A stretch of 48,546 nucleotides of DNA, taken from the NCBI GenBank assembly GCA_947168515.1, contig CAMVMF010000021.1, positions 1-48,546 of the forward strand, given 5' to 3'. This document shows, piece after piece, positions 9,501-16,053 of this stretch. A program made the position numbers and the translations under genes. A model generated the notes under the pieces. It did not search any database, was not told the origin of the DNA, and saw only the letters and a list, made by a program, of their open reading frames with translations. Within the stretch, counting starts at the first letter, position 1; the number at the start of each line of letters is the position of its first letter. The stretch is from an uncultured Bacteroidales bacterium (GTDB lineage Bacteria; Bacteroidota; Bacteroidia; Bacteroidales; P3).

Positions 9501-9663
9501 CTGCTACATCGACCACCTAGGCGAAGGCAAATACTACGTCGAATACGACCTCTACGTGCGTCATGCCGGCACCTTCTCCAGTGGCCCTTGCGTGCTACGC
9601 AGCGTCTATGCCCCACAATTCAGTGCCAACACCACTTCCCCCACCCTCAGCATTAAGGACTGA
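3580..9663 (+). CDS. alpha-2-macroglobulin family protein, thioester-less, with carboxypeptidase-regulatory-like inserts
   Basis: A 2027-aa exported protein; a signal peptide ends near residue 21 (LGASAQ) and there is no lipobox. Domains seen: a helical N-terminal region, a carboxypeptidase-regulatory-like segment near 452-500 (GYLVDRQSGQPLADKRVTL), the MG2 signature TDRPIYRLGDTV near 543-555, a second regulatory-like domain at 1135-1208 (RGYVYDQKTGEEIPFANV), the A2M core near 1307-1346 (FTLPDALTRWQLAGFAW), then a helical thioester-domain-like part with GGWSWMP near 1583. The usual CxEQ thioester is absent: the equivalent place reads LMPGNIYLANSIY. Macroglobulins trap or shield against proteases; without the thioester this is inferred to act by conformation or as an envelope scaffold. 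Residues ~1841-1861 are an in-frame copy of the intergenic heptad repeat. ATG 3580 or 3583 could start it. It converges on a C10 protease/Spi-like operon. Confidence 0.88.
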   Translation: MMKKTLFLLLLVALALGASAQSKINWNRLDTLIGTYRYATAYPLAQQAYQQQLASGSGIEQLTAALYLNTLDYAYNSHSTDSSIMRWSYLARKLQGVDRAVAYAFLFQSYSEVFTHYNYWNKSTKPSDDPKLPMTSWHHQRMEDTLTMCADSVLAYAEALRRADPEPYIRLFAADSNALFTLDNTLLNIAVQTLMDAIAKFPSGEMTLYSTFEPLPLFVARVEQADTMPPFPQSLYYRIARCYVGRSADEACWIDLQRFAPYQNFDRTYHYYLPLLKTDEMKALLMMMRAKAFYFADSLVAAENACLEVEQRLPHTYGADQCRVLRREICRPQFSIEHANVASSKRNRLALVKACNTRLLHFRLLPYTPITEDPVSRDSLMSLTPIKEWQQELPDPGDHRSHPYLVPLPSVEQGAYRLLAYTDSVFSQSLYKSSDAVFINHNTPSKGRTNIMGYLVDRQSGQPLADKRVTLHSYGMFGHQRSRHTYTNDQGHYSFSTSPLGRKLLDPDQLTSETDGDQFTTAVWGWDFAFSKNQKERLEIIMTDRPIYRLGDTVQFCCLAYTDRATGKDYIRHKKPAAGVHLMATFGNYENQDTLYLTTDKHGRCWGQFVIPREGRNGRYQLDVISKGKHRYNGYRYIHVEAYKPPHFFVTLSPNKEGAESGSLRRFGQPVTVYGTVSSFSGAPMDGAEGSWEVSCSQLEAADLREEYTSHDSLRVGPDGCFQFSFTPRLEDFGEAAEAQHKKGRKATFVYEATVQVTDADGEMQIASLAFHVSEADGYCQLVSDDLTQLRFAYNDFDHHPLAGKVRVELHQLRQPDTLLTLDPLMKENPTAQWVGSKEEFHRLFPFSAYDSVEGDCHHWPVAAKWLDRTTDSRTLDIGPLPSGLYRITFSTPDGNRHDTIVNYVAPTGSVTGTDLVFVRTRPLPNWANGIHCHKGDTVLFELGSPYGNQPLYYHVSVASRVIKTGMITLDSSHLTHLTIPIQKDYEAGLQILFSAVREGVIFDRSYYVHVLQPNQHLKISTTTFRDRTQPGQHEHIAFRVSGTDSTGLAANVCLTLFDSALNQYRRLNYGLSLYYPTPISRQRTEGSFSLLAHVTNFHLEAQAQLAKPQLGFSFYNPKNYYRLISSHTQHQRLRGYVYDQKTGEEIPFANVTAIYQGVRIAITQTDLDGCFSFASLPEGECIISISSLGYITSGVQVTITSTPKVVELTIQPSGVALQEIQIADSKIPTIDIGAPESGAWLSVDDICYMPGTSEESIVASVGGVGYSDGGKRSGVNVPKEAIAEVIVPPTFTSREAPVPENLRQNLSTLAFFAPALRTDEQGEVSVEFTLPDALTRWQLAGFAWTDQMQTGAIERSILAQKELMVQPLMPRFLRQGDHMVLPAKVSNLSDSSLTVQVGFEISDADTAHPSRRHRHDTTLTLRPHCSVTVGTRLWVDEQWNAAQYKVFAVQTNPSGNHLSDGEQGLLPVLSNRQRVTSTTLLYLPGGSESQPVMRSYSIPLSLNGTDSLTMAYSANPADYAFQALPHFKRHLMPGNIYLANSIYVNQLAALVDSLTPQQRQQAQRRNQRDLRDLLQSRQHSQGGWSWMPQGKQASRYVTETVLQRLALCTDREEERNNKQAFKRALKYIDRQVVEAYQRRTEGKDYASSLSLLYTRSLYLPAFPIDSTDTLTRQAYLFYYQLYRMHADADMPLHVRGQMALLMQRMGDTADAVRQAIRIKEAAHTDESEGMYWTENRYGYGWYQRPIETAALMVDVFADVLHDWTSVGRIQQWIVASKQGTVWSSDMATASAVRALLRQPQGLAKPAGGRVDALVNGAPFPLHSQPEPIKVTPENQELHLNSQFSNPNSQLSTLNSQLSIQLISTSPLPSWGALFHSRLLPLDSIEADSSGIALRKSMSRVASDGSLHLLTPDDTLRIGQRVRIRIDITCQHDMDNLVLTEPRAAGLEPVSTASGWRWNQGLSYYVDVRDEGLNCYIDHLGEGKYYVEYDLYVRHAGTFSSGPCVLRSVYAPQFSANTTSPTLSIKD
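9100..9162 (+). repeat. in-frame heptad repeat inside the A2M-like gene
   Basis: About nine AACTCTC/AATTCTC heptamers, the same unit as in the intergenic arrays, continue the reading frame and encode the heptapeptide NSQLSTL and variants. Seven is not a multiple of three, so three heptamers make seven codons and every forward frame reads the same cyclic peptide without a stop; the reverse orientation contains TGA in every frame. Confidence 0.85.
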
Positions 9664-9906
9664 CCTCGACCGGATGGGTATTGAGGCTACGTCGTCGGCA
9701 GCCACCAGCACAAACCCCTTTCCGCCGAGGTCGAAGAGGTAGATGCCGCTGTAGTCCCACCCATGCTTCACCTGTGTGGGTACCACACCTTTGGCTTGGC
9801 CGCCAATGAAGGCCTGCGCCACTCGGGCAGCACGCCCGGGCGACACAGGGGCAGCCGCAGCAGCATAGGCTGCCAGCCCTACAAGAAACAATGCTATTAT
9901 CTTCAT
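9595..9906 (-). CDS. small secreted Spi-like protein (C10 protease prodomain homologue, putative inhibitor)
   Basis: A 103-aa protein with a signal peptide (MKIIALFLVGLAAYAAAAAP), then a stretch homologous to the prodomain of the upstream C10 protease: SPGRAARVAQAFIGG, IYLFDLGGKGFVLVAADDVA, compared with the protease's QTASRAALRFWKH and LYLFSFAGGGFVVMAADDVA. Its ATG overlaps the protease stop codon as ATGA (9903-9906), implying translational coupling. In Streptococcus pyogenes the inhibitor Spi lies directly downstream of speB and resembles its propeptide, so an Inhibitor_I69-type function is a good inference. Homology stops around residue 72; the last ~30 residues are low-complexity and overlap the 3' end of the convergent A2M-like gene by 69 bp. 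The alternative is a C10 gene truncated after its prodomain. Confidence 0.65.
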   Translation of the reverse strand: MKIIALFLVGLAAYAAAAAPVSPGRAARVAQAFIGGQAKGVVPTQVKHGWDYSGIYLFDLGGKGFVLVAADDVASIPIRSRSVLNAEGGGSGVGTELWGIDAA

Positions 9907-11954
9907 GGCCTTCCAACTATCATAAGTTTACTGCGAAGTATTCCTGACGGGGTATATGCCTCAACCACATACACCCCCTCGGGCAAACCGGCCGTCTGCA
10001 CCACAGGGCTGCGCTGACCATGGGCAGGCTGCTCCACCACCTTGCGGCCACTGAGGTCTACTATGCGTAGCAGCTCTACGGGCTGGTGGGCACATACCGT
10101 TATGCTATTACGAGCAGGGTTGGGATATACCGCAAGAGGCTGCTGCCGGTCGCTAGCAGACCCTATGCCAAGAGGGGCACAAGGCCACTGCACGGTGACA
10201 TCGCCAGAGTTGTAGTAGGCGTTCACCACGGCGGCGAGAGTGTCGCCGTGCGAGTTCATCACCCAGTAGTTATTGTTACGGTCCTGCGGCCCGCCACGAT
10301 GGTATTTGATGATCAGCGTGCTGGGGGCCACACGCACGGTGGTGGTGTGGGTGCGGTCTGTGGTGGTGTGGGCAACGGTGGCATAGACCTGACCCGAGGG
10401 CGACTCAAACGACAGGTGGGCACCGCCCGCCCAGGCAGTGCCGGTGCGGGTGCACTCGGTGACCACGGTCAGCGGACAGTAGTCCTCCTCGTCCCAAGCA
10501 CCCTGCACAACGGTGAGGCATGCCGTACGCCCTTGCTGTGAGAATGTGATGGTGGCGCGGCGTTCTACGCCCGTGGTGTTTTCGCAGGCAGCCACGCTCA
10601 CCTGTCCTAAATGGGCGAAACCTGTATCTGACAGACTTATCCATTCTGCCGGGCAGGTAACTGTCCACCGCGCCGCGGAGGTGTCGCAGGCGGCAAGCCA
10701 CACACGCTGCGTGCCGCCAAGGCGGCTGAACGACAGAAGGGTGTCGCTCAGGTATAGGCCGTACTCTGGGTGGATGCCCATGACGCAGTTGTTGCCCATG
10801 TTGAAGGAATAGGAGCCGTAGTTGATGGCCCCGACGGCATAAAAGCCGTCGCCATTGCCGCCGTTGCCCAGATTGAAGTGCAGATAACGCCTGCTGTCGC
10901 AGCCGTCGCAGATAAAGCTGTGGCCGCCTGCCGGACTCATGCCGCTGTAGAGCATGGGACGGTGGTGGCGCAGTTCGGCGATGACGAGGTCGGTCCACTG
11001 GTCGTTGGTCATCGTTCCCTTGCCCAGATAGCGCAGGTCGGCCCGGTTGTAGCGGAAGAAGCGCCAGAGGGCGTTCTGGGAGCAGTAGGCGGCGGTGTCG
11101 CCGTCTTCGTTGCCGGCCACAGCGCCGCTCTGAATGGGATTGTAGCCCATTTGCACAGCCACCCCCACATGATACAACAGGGTGGCAACGGCCTGTTGCT
11201 GCGCCACAGGCGAGGAGGTGGAGACCCTTGCGGGCATATTGGCCCAGTCATACAGGGTGTGGGCAAAATCGGCCGAAAGCACGCCATAGCCTCCGTCGCT
11301 GGTGTAGGAGTGGCTGCCTTGCCCGAAGGGAGGGTAGGACCAGTAGCGCATCACCTGGGCGGCAGCCGTGGCCACACACCCCGTGGGGCACCCTTCGGGA
11401 CAGAGCTGGTTGTAGGGCGGCAGCTGGTCCCACTGTGTCTCCAGCAGCGGACCTATTGCGACGGTGTCGCCATCCTTGGCATCTGCAGCCAGTGGCCCGC
11501 CTTCCAGCAGCTGTTGCCATCCGAGGTCGGCAGCGGCCTCCTGAACGGTTGGGAGTTGAGAGCTGAGAGTTGAGAATTGAGAATTAGGTTGCCGGTGGGA
11601 ATTGGCCTCTTGGGCGGCAGCGGCGATTTCTGCATCGTACTGCTCCAGGATGGGGCACAACGCCGCCGGAAGGCGGGTGGGGTCGAGACCGCCGGTGGCA
11701 GAGTAGGCCAGCACGGGGCGTGCTACGTCGTCGGCAGCCATCACTACGAAACCGCCCCCAGCGAATGAGAAGAGGTAGAGGTGGCCGTATTCCCATTCGT
11801 CAGAACAGTCTTTGGGCTGAGAGGAATAGGGATAGCCCAGCGTGTGCTTCCAAAATCTGAGGGCGGCGCGTGAGGCCGTCTGACGGTCTACGGGTTTAGC
11901 CATAGCGGCCATGGCAAGAGCCACAGCCGCTACGATTGTCAGAGTCCGTTTCAT
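9903..11954 (-). CDS. C10 (streptopain) family cysteine peptidase with BACON-like domain and T9SS sorting domain
   Basis: A 683-aa secreted protease. Order of parts: signal peptide (1-19), Spi-type inhibitory prodomain (~20-110, with GGGFVVMAADDVARP), linker, and C10 catalytic domain (~165-400) with QWDQLPPYNQLCP, nucleophile Cys193 in PTGCVATAAAQVM and His345 in PAGGHSFICDG. Then a BACON-like domain (~402-486, WTVTCPAEWISLSDTG) and a type A T9SS domain at the C-terminus (VYPNPARNSITV ... SGRKVVEQ ... LPEGVYVVEAY). It should be exported by Sec, crossed through the outer membrane by T9SS and activated by prodomain removal. Residues 124-134 (NSQFSTLSSQL) derive from the intergenic heptad repeat. 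The motif usually read as NWGWGG in this family is NLGNGG here, which may affect substrate binding. It starts 5 bp after an upstream lipoprotein gene and overlaps the Spi-like gene. Confidence 0.9.
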   Translation of the reverse strand: MKRTLTIVAAVALAMAAMAKPVDRQTASRAALRFWKHTLGYPYSSQPKDCSDEWEYGHLYLFSFAGGGFVVMAADDVARPVLAYSATGGLDPTRLPAALCPILEQYDAEIAAAAQEANSHRQPNSQFSTLSSQLPTVQEAAADLGWQQLLEGGPLAADAKDGDTVAIGPLLETQWDQLPPYNQLCPEGCPTGCVATAAAQVMRYWSYPPFGQGSHSYTSDGGYGVLSADFAHTLYDWANMPARVSTSSPVAQQQAVATLLYHVGVAVQMGYNPIQSGAVAGNEDGDTAAYCSQNALWRFFRYNRADLRYLGKGTMTNDQWTDLVIAELRHHRPMLYSGMSPAGGHSFICDGCDSRRYLHFNLGNGGNGDGFYAVGAINYGSYSFNMGNNCVMGIHPEYGLYLSDTLLSFSRLGGTQRVWLAACDTSAARWTVTCPAEWISLSDTGFAHLGQVSVAACENTTGVERRATITFSQQGRTACLTVVQGAWDEEDYCPLTVVTECTRTGTAWAGGAHLSFESPSGQVYATVAHTTTDRTHTTTVRVAPSTLIIKYHRGGPQDRNNNYWVMNSHGDTLAAVVNAYYNSGDVTVQWPCAPLGIGSASDRQQPLAVYPNPARNSITVCAHQPVELLRIVDLSGRKVVEQPAHGQRSPVVQTAGLPEGVYVVEAYTPSGILRSKLMIVGRP
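11551..11587 (-). repeat. in-frame heptad repeat inside the C10 protease gene
   Basis: On the coding (minus) strand this reads AATTCTCAATTCTCAACTCTC and further heptamers, in the orientation free of stops, encoding NSQFSTLSSQL between prodomain and catalytic domain. It is the second case in this window where the intergenic microrepeat forms part of a protein. Confidence 0.8.
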
Positions 11955-11959
11955 GGAGC

Positions 11960-12733
11960 TTATTTATGGTTGTAGTTGGTCATGCGGAAGGCCTCGACAG
12001 TAATGCTGATGTTGACATACTTGGGTCCGCTTCCGTCGGCCTCGGCAGTCATATCCAGCACTCGCCCGGTCACCTTGCAGTCGATACTGTTCGTGGCCTG
12101 GTCGTAACGGGTGACATTCACCGTCAGATTGTCCACCGACATATAGTGCGGATACTGCTGGCCGCCCACCGTCACCAAATCATCTACGTTGTTCATCACA
12201 TAGCAGATGCTGTTCTCATACTGAGACTGGCTGATGGTGCCGACCTCGCCACCCCAGAGCCATTGCACCGTGATGTCGTTGCCCGACGGGTCGTTGGTAG
12301 CCGTGAGCATATACACGATAGCACCGCCGCCCAGAGGTACCTGTGTGTTGAGCAGCACTGAAGCCTCGAAGGTTGTGTCGCCAAAGGTGATGCTCAGTTT
12401 GGCATTGGTGTCGGGGATGATATCGCCGCCACCCGTGGTGTCGTTCTCCGGCTCACCGAAGATGGCCGTATAGGTGGCGTCGCCTTTCACGGCCACAGTG
12501 CGTGGGTTTTCCCGGTTGCCGTCATCCCACTGCTTGAACACAAAGCCCACGTTGGGGCGGGCCGCTATTTCGGCCGCCATGCCCATCTCATACTCGCCGC
12601 CACCCAAAACGGTGCCCCAGGCCTCGTTGTTTGATTTTACTGTAATGGTGTACTTTTGGTTTTTCTCGGTGCATCCCACCATAACCATGCCGGCAAACAG
12701 CATGATGGCAAGACTTCTTAAAACTTGTTTCAT
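11960..12733 (-). CDS. lipoprotein with divergent InlB B-repeat domain
   Basis: A 257-aa predicted lipoprotein: signal peptide with lipobox VMVGC, Cys21. Residues ~28-92 (TITVKSNNEAWGTVLGGG ... FKQWDDGNRENPRTV ... DATYTAIF) match the pattern of divergent InlB-type B repeats, small beta-grasp-like surface domains. The rest (~110-257) is a beta-rich domain I do not recognise. It ends 5 bp before the C10 protease start, so lipoprotein, protease and Spi-like gene look co-transcribed. A role as surface partner of the protease is inferred from position only. Confidence 0.75.
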   Translation of the reverse strand: MKQVLRSLAIMLFAGMVMVGCTEKNQKYTITVKSNNEAWGTVLGGGEYEMGMAAEIAARPNVGFVFKQWDDGNRENPRTVAVKGDATYTAIFGEPENDTTGGGDIIPDTNAKLSITFGDTTFEASVLLNTQVPLGGGAIVYMLTATNDPSGNDITVQWLWGGEVGTISQSQYENSICYVMNNVDDLVTVGGQQYPHYMSVDNLTVNVTRYDQATNSIDCKVTGRVLDMTAEADGSGPKYVNISITVEAFRMTNYNHK

Positions 12734-13060
12734 AATCGGTTTATTATTTGTGAATTAATTATTATCTTTATGATTGTCCGCAATTGGCACATAGACAAGG
12801 TCGCATCTCTCCGAGATGCACGCAACGAGTTGATTATCACTCACCGCGCTGCGCTTCGCTAAATTCTCCGCTTCGCTAACGAAAGTCCACTGGACTTTCT
12901 TCACAGTGTTATTAAAACCAAGCCTCGCCGAGGCTTCTTTATGGCAAATGCGGATAATCATAATAATGAATCTTAGGCATTATTCATTGCACAATTCTCA
13001 CCCAAGGCGTTGCCATTGGGCTAGATCTGTTTAAGCCCTTGCAGGGCATTTCTGGAGGTT
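12734..13060. repeat. cluster of short 3-nt-loop hairpins (intergenic)
   Basis: This gap holds no convincing gene but at least five short palindromes: GCATCTC-TCC-GAGATGC (12803-12819), GAAAGTCC-ACT-GGACTTTC (12881-12899), AAGCCTC-GCC-GAGGCTT (12920-12936), an imperfect one at 13001-13020 and GCCCT-TGC-AGGGC (13035-13047). The segment around 12865-12900 is the reverse complement of one at 45308-45347. The segment 12965-12990 recurs inverted at 27601-27626. Confidence 0.75.
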
Positions 13061-13062
13061 AC

Positions 13063-13196
13063 CAACTCCCAACTCTCAATTCTCAACTCTCAACTCTCAA
13101 CTCTCAATTCTCAATTCTCAATTCTCAATTCTCACCCCCGTCCACCCTTTTAGTTTTTAGTTTTTACCTTTTACTTTAAAAAAATTCTCAATTCTA
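13063..13196. repeat. composite heptad/A-T repeat downstream of the 151-aa lipoprotein gene
   Basis: About ten CTCAAYT heptamers, the C-rich linker and TTTTAGTTTTTAG/TTTTTACC blocks. It ends 5 bp from the stop of the minus-strand lipoprotein gene and has the same orientation relative to that gene as at 1-81 and 15294-15423. Confidence 0.85.
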
Positions 13197-13200
13197 GAGG

Positions 13201-13656
13201 TTATCTTATGCGGTAAAGGTCGGTCACACCGCCAATCAGCGTCCTTCCGACACCTATGTCGATGGGCATTTGCAAGTCCATCGTGAGGCGGTTGTTGCTC
13301 CAGTCTATGGCAAAGGTGTCCTCTTGTCCATTGGCATAGAAATGGCCTGTGCTGCCATCGACGCTGTAGGTAAACCCTATATCCTTATACTGGGGCTGGC
13401 TGAAGGCACTGGTAATCTCACACAGCAGGCTGCCGCTGGTGTCTGTGAGAAAATCCATCGTCCAGGAGAGCTGGAAAGTGATCGTAGAGCCATCGGGGGC
13501 CTCGATGGGCGACTGGTAGGTACCCTCCCATGTGGTATTGACCATGCCGTAGTTGAGATGGTCCTGGGGGTCGACAACCTGAGGGGCTTTTTCCGTGCAG
13601 CTTGCCATGGCCAGGGCAACCCACACGGGCAACACTATATGGAGGTATTTCTTCAT
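13201..13656 (-). CDS. lipoprotein of unknown function, paralogous to the next gene upstream
   Basis: A 151-aa predicted lipoprotein (lipobox AMASC, Cys20). The mature part begins with a short linker and then TTWEGTYQSPI, LSWTMDF and DTSGSLLC, a beta-rich pattern with alternating hydrophobics like small calycin-type barrels. The 159-aa protein at 13693-14172 shares the layout (TSWQGSYNTYI, EWTVDF, NGKGLVYL), so the two are tandem duplicates that have diverged. The genes are 36 bp apart on one strand, third in an apparent operon after an Omp28-like gene. No function can be assigned. Confidence 0.75.
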   Translation of the reverse strand: MKKYLHIVLPVWVALAMASCTEKAPQVVDPQDHLNYGMVNTTWEGTYQSPIEAPDGSTITFQLSWTMDFLTDTSGSLLCEITSAFSQPQYKDIGFTYSVDGSTGHFYANGQEDTFAIDWSNNRLTMDLQMPIDIGVGRTLIGGVTDLYRIR

Positions 13657-13692
13657 CTTATTCGTGTTTAAAAGGTGAATAAACCGTATTTG

Positions 13693-14172
13693 CTAGCGGG
13701 TCTGCCGCAGGGTAGTCTTGCCGCCAAAATAGGTCGATCGGCCGCTATCGTCTAGTTCAAGTCCGAACCTCAGCGAGTCGACCTCCATGGTGCGGTTGAG
13801 CCCGTCGATGGCAAACTGGTAATGGTGGGTGTTGAAGTCGAAGGTGCCGGTGTTGTCGCCATTGTAGGTGTAGTTGGTGATGGGCATCTCCTCGTCTATC
13901 GGAGAGATGGCGGGGCTTTCGATGTGCAGATACACCAGCCCCTTCCCATTGCCGTTGAAGTCGACGGTCCATTCCATCACCATGGGGAAGCTGCCACCAT
14001 AAGGCGAGTTGATGTAGGTGTTGTACGAGCCCTGCCACGAGGTGTTGTCGACGGTCTCGTAGGTGAAGTCGAGGTCGGGTGTTTCCGTAGGTGTCACGGG
14101 TTCTTTGCCGCACGATACCAACAATAGGAAGGCCATCAGGCCTGCGGCTGCTGTTGCAAAAAATTGTTTCAT
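13693..14172 (-). CDS. lipoprotein of unknown function, paralogue of the 151-aa lipoprotein
   Basis: A 159-aa predicted lipoprotein (lipobox LLVSC, Cys21) with a short Pro/Thr linker (EPVTPTETPD) and a beta-rich domain starting TSWQGSYNTYINSPYGG. It aligns by eye with the neighbouring 151-aa protein in the W-x-G-x-Y and W-T-x-D-F motifs. It lies 31 bp after the Omp28-like gene and 36 bp before its paralogue, so all three are probably co-transcribed. Likely inner leaflet of the outer membrane or cell surface. Function unknown. Confidence 0.75.
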   Translation of the reverse strand: MKQFFATAAAGLMAFLLLVSCGKEPVTPTETPDLDFTYETVDNTSWQGSYNTYINSPYGGSFPMVMEWTVDFNGNGKGLVYLHIESPAISPIDEEMPITNYTYNGDNTGTFDFNTHHYQFAIDGLNRTMEVDSLRFGLELDDSGRSTYFGGKTTLRQTR

Positions 14173-14203
14173 TGGAATGTGATTTATGATTATTATACTT
14201 GAT

Positions 14204-15268
14204 TCAATGCACCATCAGTTTTCTGGTTGCTGGGCCAGCGTCCGTGGTGAGGCGTAGGATGTACACCCCCGAGGGCCAGCCGCGCGTGTCAAGCGTATAG
14301 GCAGACTCCCCTTGGGCAGTGGCATACACCATCCTGCGGCCCCGAATATCGGTAACGGCAATGCTGCGTATCGGACTGTCGGCGACTATGGTAGCATGGT
14401 CTGTGGCCGGATTGGGCGATACCGTCATTTCGACTGTCTGTTCCGCGCCCGTGGCGATGCCCGCGGTGTGACCACAGAGATAGCCCTCGGTGGCAGCGGC
14501 ATTGAGCACCCCGTTCTTTGTCAGGTTGGTGGCTTTGTAGTAATGCACCAGGGCCACCAGGCGACAGTGGGAGGCCACGGCTGCCGGGGGCAGGGTGTAC
14601 TGGACTGGGAAACTATACGAGCCGTCGGGGGCAAAGGCGAGGGGAGTGCCCGTAGGGTCGGTAGCACAGCCGCGCACAGCGTGCATGTGGAGGTAGTTGC
14701 TGATGGTGCCGGTGGTGGAGGCCTGCGGCATGACGATGCTGTCCTCGACCAGAAAGAGGCTCAGGCGGGTGATGGCCGTGTCGAAGGCCTCATACACCCT
14801 GCCCGAGACGGTGGCCGAGACGGTACGTGTGGCCACATCGTACGCCACCTCGCCGATATCGACGGTGGTGAAGCAGGGCTTGGCGGCCATCTCGTCGAGG
14901 TGGCCCGCCACCCGCGCACTGTCGTCCACCCCCCAGACGGGGCTGTAGTCGTTATACGTCACTTGGGGAATGGTACGGTCCACCATATAGGCGGGCGCAA
15001 AGGCGTTTGCGGCATAGAGAAAAGTGAGCTGCTCCGAGGCCGTGATGGTGATGTCGTCGGTCATAAACCCCGCGTGATGCACCAACCAAATCGTGCCGGG
15101 ATGGCTGTCGACGGCCTTTTTGATGATTTGATAGCCCTCGGGGCAGTACTGACAAAGAGCCGTGGAAAACTCCTCAAGCACCGACCGACGCTGCACCTGT
15201 GGCTGTGCCGCTGCACCGGCGGCACCCACAGTGAAGAAGAACAATGCAAAAAAAAACTTTCTATTCAT
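14204..15268 (-). CDS. Omp28-related secreted protein with thioredoxin-like CxxC and T9SS sorting domain
   Basis: A 354-aa exported protein; a signal peptide ends near AGAAAQ (residue 22). The domain after it, RRSVLEEFSTALCQYCPEGYQ, is the start of the Omp28-type thioredoxin-like fold, with the CxxC pair Cys39 and Cys42. A beta-rich middle part follows. The last ~75 residues form a type A T9SS domain (VSPNPATDHATIV, DIRGRRMVY, WPSGVYILRL, RKLMVH). The protein should reach the cell surface, where a CxxC pair could exchange disulfides or be structural. It is the first gene of a minus-strand unit with two lipoproteins behind it. Family and sorting signal are clear; redox activity is inferred from the motif. 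Confidence 0.87.
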   Translation of the reverse strand: MNRKFFFALFFFTVGAAGAAAQPQVQRRSVLEEFSTALCQYCPEGYQIIKKAVDSHPGTIWLVHHAGFMTDDITITASEQLTFLYAANAFAPAYMVDRTIPQVTYNDYSPVWGVDDSARVAGHLDEMAAKPCFTTVDIGEVAYDVATRTVSATVSGRVYEAFDTAITRLSLFLVEDSIVMPQASTTGTISNYLHMHAVRGCATDPTGTPLAFAPDGSYSFPVQYTLPPAAVASHCRLVALVHYYKATNLTKNGVLNAAATEGYLCGHTAGIATGAEQTVEMTVSPNPATDHATIVADSPIRSIAVTDIRGRRMVYATAQGESAYTLDTRGWPSGVYILRLTTDAGPATRKLMVH

Positions 15269-15293
15269 AAATAAAAAAAGTGTAATTTATCAA

Positions 15294-15423
15294 CTCAACC
15301 CTCAACTCCCAATTCTCAATTCCCAATTCTCAACTCCCAATTCTCAATTCTCGATTCTCAATTCTCAACTCTCCACTCCTGCCCGTCCACCCTCTTAGTT
15401 TTTAGTTTTTACCTTTTACTTTT
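15294..15423. repeat. composite heptad/A-T repeat downstream of the ECF-operon lipoprotein
   Basis: CTCAAYT heptamers with CCCAATT variants, the linker CTCCTGCCCGTCCACCC and the TTAGTTTTTAG/TTTTTACC block, abutting the stop codon at 15424. Same orientation relative to that gene as the copies at 1-81 and 13063-13196. Confidence 0.85.
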
Positions 15424-16053
15424 TCAGCCAAAGAGCCACCGCACCAGCAGTCGGGCATCCTCCGAGGTGTTGCAGAAAAAACAAAGCAGCGTGTGGTTTT
15501 CCAGGTCGGCGCTGATGATGTATTCAGCGCTGCCGTCGGGCTTTCGGTTCTGGTCGAACTGCAGGTGCTGCTGCATCTGAGTTTGCAGCTTGGGGGCGAT
15601 ATCAGAGTCGGTGGCATACACGGTGCCCACAAACAAGTTGGTGTCTGTGGTGTCGTAGCTCCCCATTGTCTCCCGCACCACCTGTTGGACAAGGCTGTCC
15701 ACATAGGCCTGGTACTGTTCCTGAGAACCGAAATGCAGGCTGGTGTCGATGTGCAACGACACCATGGTTACGCCATCACGAGCCTCCACTTTGGGGTCGA
15801 TCTCTCCGGGGTCGATAACGCCGAACTCCTGCTGCAGCCACTGCCACTGTGCACTGTCGTCGGCGTGGAACATAACGGCGTTGAACACCTGGTCATACGC
15901 ATGGAAATCGCCTATGTATGCCACCGTAACGCCCTCACTGTTGTTGGCATAACGTTGGTACAGCCCCATGGCCGCTGTCTCGACAGGGGTCTCTGCCCTG
16001 TGGCATGCACACAAGAGCAGTGGGAAGAGCAAAAGGAGTGGTACCTGTTTCAT
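15424..16053 (-). CDS. lipoprotein of unknown function in the ECF sigma operon
   Basis: A 209-aa predicted lipoprotein (LLLCAC, lipid-attached Cys17). The mature protein is acidic and mixed alpha/beta, with GVTVAYIGDFHAYDQVF near 40-56 and a C-terminal DLENHTLLCFFCNTSEDARLL. I do not recognise a family with certainty; context is reminiscent of DUF4252-type proteins found beside ECF sigma factors, but the sequence match is weak. Its ATG overlaps the stop of the anti-sigma-like gene as ATGA (16050-16053), so it is translated with that switch and may be its sensor or target in the envelope. Confidence 0.72.
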   Translation of the reverse strand: MKQVPLLLLFPLLLCACHRAETPVETAAMGLYQRYANNSEGVTVAYIGDFHAYDQVFNAVMFHADDSAQWQWLQQEFGVIDPGEIDPKVEARDGVTMVSLHIDTSLHFGSQEQYQAYVDSLVQQVVRETMGSYDTTDTNLFVGTVYATDSDIAPKLQTQMQQHLQFDQNRKPDGSAEYIISADLENHTLLCFFCNTSEDARLLVRWLFG

